Source of the DNA: Sphingomonas beigongshangi
GTDB lineage: Bacteria > Pseudomonadota > Alphaproteobacteria > Sphingomonadales > Sphingomonadaceae
Reading direction: 5' to 3'
DNA: 64,000 bases
Assembly: GCF_016820445.1 (NCBI RefSeq)
Contig: NZ_JADHDT010000002.1
Location: forward strand, 124,001 to 188,000
A model generated the notes under the pieces. That model was given only the letters and a program-made list of their open reading frames with translations, searched no databases and had not been told where the DNA came from. The translations under genes were made by a program, and so were the position numbers. Below are positions 63,161-64,000 of this stretch, piece after piece. How positions within the stretch are numbered: the first letter of the stretch is position 1; the number at the start of each line of letters is the position of its first letter.

Positions 63161-64000
63161 CACGTGAGCTCGACCGAAAAGATGTCCTCGGGACGCCAGA
63201 CGAGGCCGAGCAGGATGCGCAGCCCGACGAGCAGCACCATGATCGCCAGCGCCAGACGCAGATATTCCGGCTTCACCTTGGTCGCGAACCGTGCGCCCAG
63301 CTGCGCGCCGGTCACCGAACCGACCAGCAGCAAGGCGGCGAGCACGATATCGACCGCCTTGGTCGTGGTCGCATGGACCATCGTCGCGATGGCGGTGACG
63401 AACAGCGTCTGGAAAAGGCTCGTCCCCACCACGACGCTGGTCGCCATGCCCAGAAGATAGATCATCGCCGGCACCAGGATGAAGCCGCCGCCGATACCCA
63501 ACAGGATGGTCAATATGCCGGTACCGAACCCGAGCAGCAGGGGGGCGAGCGGCGAAATGTACAGGCCCGACGCATAGAATCGCGTGCGCAGCGGCAGAGC
63601 GGCGACGAGCGGATGATGGCGGCGCTTGCGGGGGCGCGGCTTCAGGCCGCCGCGGCTGACACCGATCGCGACGATCGACTCGCGCGCCATGGTGAAGCCG
63701 ATGAAACCCAGCATTAGCACGTAGATGACGCCGATCACCGTATCGATCTGGCCGCTGCGCTGCAGCAGCCGGAAGATCCAGGCCCCCGCGAAGCTGCCGA
63801 GGACGCCGCCGGCGACCAGGACGCCGCCCATCTTCACATCCACCCCGCCGCGGTGGAAATGGGCGAAGACGCCCGAGACGCTGGCGCCCGTCACCTGGCT
63901 GGCGGAGGACGCGGCCGCCACGGTCGGCGGAATGCCATAGATGATCAGCAACGGCGTGGTCAGAAAGCCGCCACCGACGCCGAACATTCCCGACAACAAA
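63160..64000 (-). CDS. TSUP family permease (TauE/SafE), 5' end outside window
   Basis: The visible 279 residues start within LLSGMFGVGGGFLTTPLLII, the conserved first repeat of the TSUP family, so the initiation codon lies beyond base 64000. The second repeat is GFGTGILTILLGIGGGFILV near visible residue 155. About seven membrane helices are present. It probably exports sulphite, sulphoacetate or another organosulphur anion; the substrate cannot be told. TIGR02186 follows directly. Confidence 0.9.
   Translation of the reverse strand, partial: LLSGMFGVGGGFLTTPLLIIYGIPPTVAAASSASQVTGASVSGVFAHFHRGGVDVKMGGVLVAGGVLGSFAGAWIFRLLQRSGQIDTVIGVIYVLMLGFIGFTMARESIVAIGVSRGGLKPRPRKRRHHPLVAALPLRTRFYASGLYISPLAPLLLGFGTGILTILLGIGGGFILVPAMIYLLGMATSVVVGTSLFQTLFVTAIATMVHATTTKAVDIVLAALLLVGSVTGAQLGARFATKVKPEYLRLALAIMVLLVGLRILLGLVWRPEDIFSVELT

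Overview
The window is a GC-rich, densely coded piece of a bacterial chromosome, most likely from a sphingomonad (Alphaproteobacteria, Sphingomonas or a close relative). This is inferred from the gene content and protein style: a CrtZ carotenoid hydroxylase, COQ9, a CdnL/CarD regulator, a RibBA with a degenerate GTP cyclohydrolase half, an HWE histidine kinase, a SUV3-like helicase next to an S4 protein, and head-GIN (DUF2807) proteins. There is no rRNA, prophage or insertion sequence. Both window ends cut through genes: etfB on the left and a TSUP permease on the right.

Layout, 1-19 kb: etfB and sucC, crtZ, a PilZ protein, prs and gltX. Then come a periplasmic STN-domain protein and tonB, the latter behind a Fur-box-like site. 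The riboflavin operon ribD-ribE-ribBA-ribH follows, then a GNAT protein, an Old Yellow Enzyme, a DMT permease, COQ9, feoAB (Fur box over the -35), ssb and an HWE kinase convergent with a receiver protein.

19-35 kb: metX-metW, hisC-tyrA, and the ftsE-ftsX-ydcF-plsC operon. Next are a zinc-ribbon protein, tRNA-Leu(GAG) and a two-domain PilZ protein. A type III polyketide synthase, methyltransferase and flavoprotein operon faces a MarR-like regulator. Then msrB, a PBP1A, and the SCO1-ycgN-ygjP operon.

36-50 kb: ankyrin protein, HAD hydrolase and yggS, a ThiE-like protein, cysE with a glutamine amidotransferase and a small lipoprotein, recQ, and a DUF442 phosphatase. glnK-amtB sits behind a sigma-54 promoter. 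PNPOx and DUF2007 genes, ccdAB, tldD, a zinc-finger protein and an ABC ATPase follow.

50-64 kb: a DUF559 nuclease gene bracketed by palindromic repeats, nadB, three paralogous head-GIN proteins, carD, fdxA, an S4 protein, a SUV3-like helicase, an M23 peptidase, HerA, a TIGR02186 protein and the TSUP permease.

Most of the window is housekeeping metabolism. The parts that stand out are: (1) the DUF559 endonuclease gene embedded in copies of one 22-bp palindrome, with a lone copy 38 kb away that carries a compensatory change; (2) a second family of dispersed extragenic palindromes beginning with a GATCCAGC hairpin, one copy of which carries 33-bp inverted arms; (3) the head-GIN trio with matching inverted-repeat operators over the predicted -10 boxes; (4) the srsABC-like polyketide operon.
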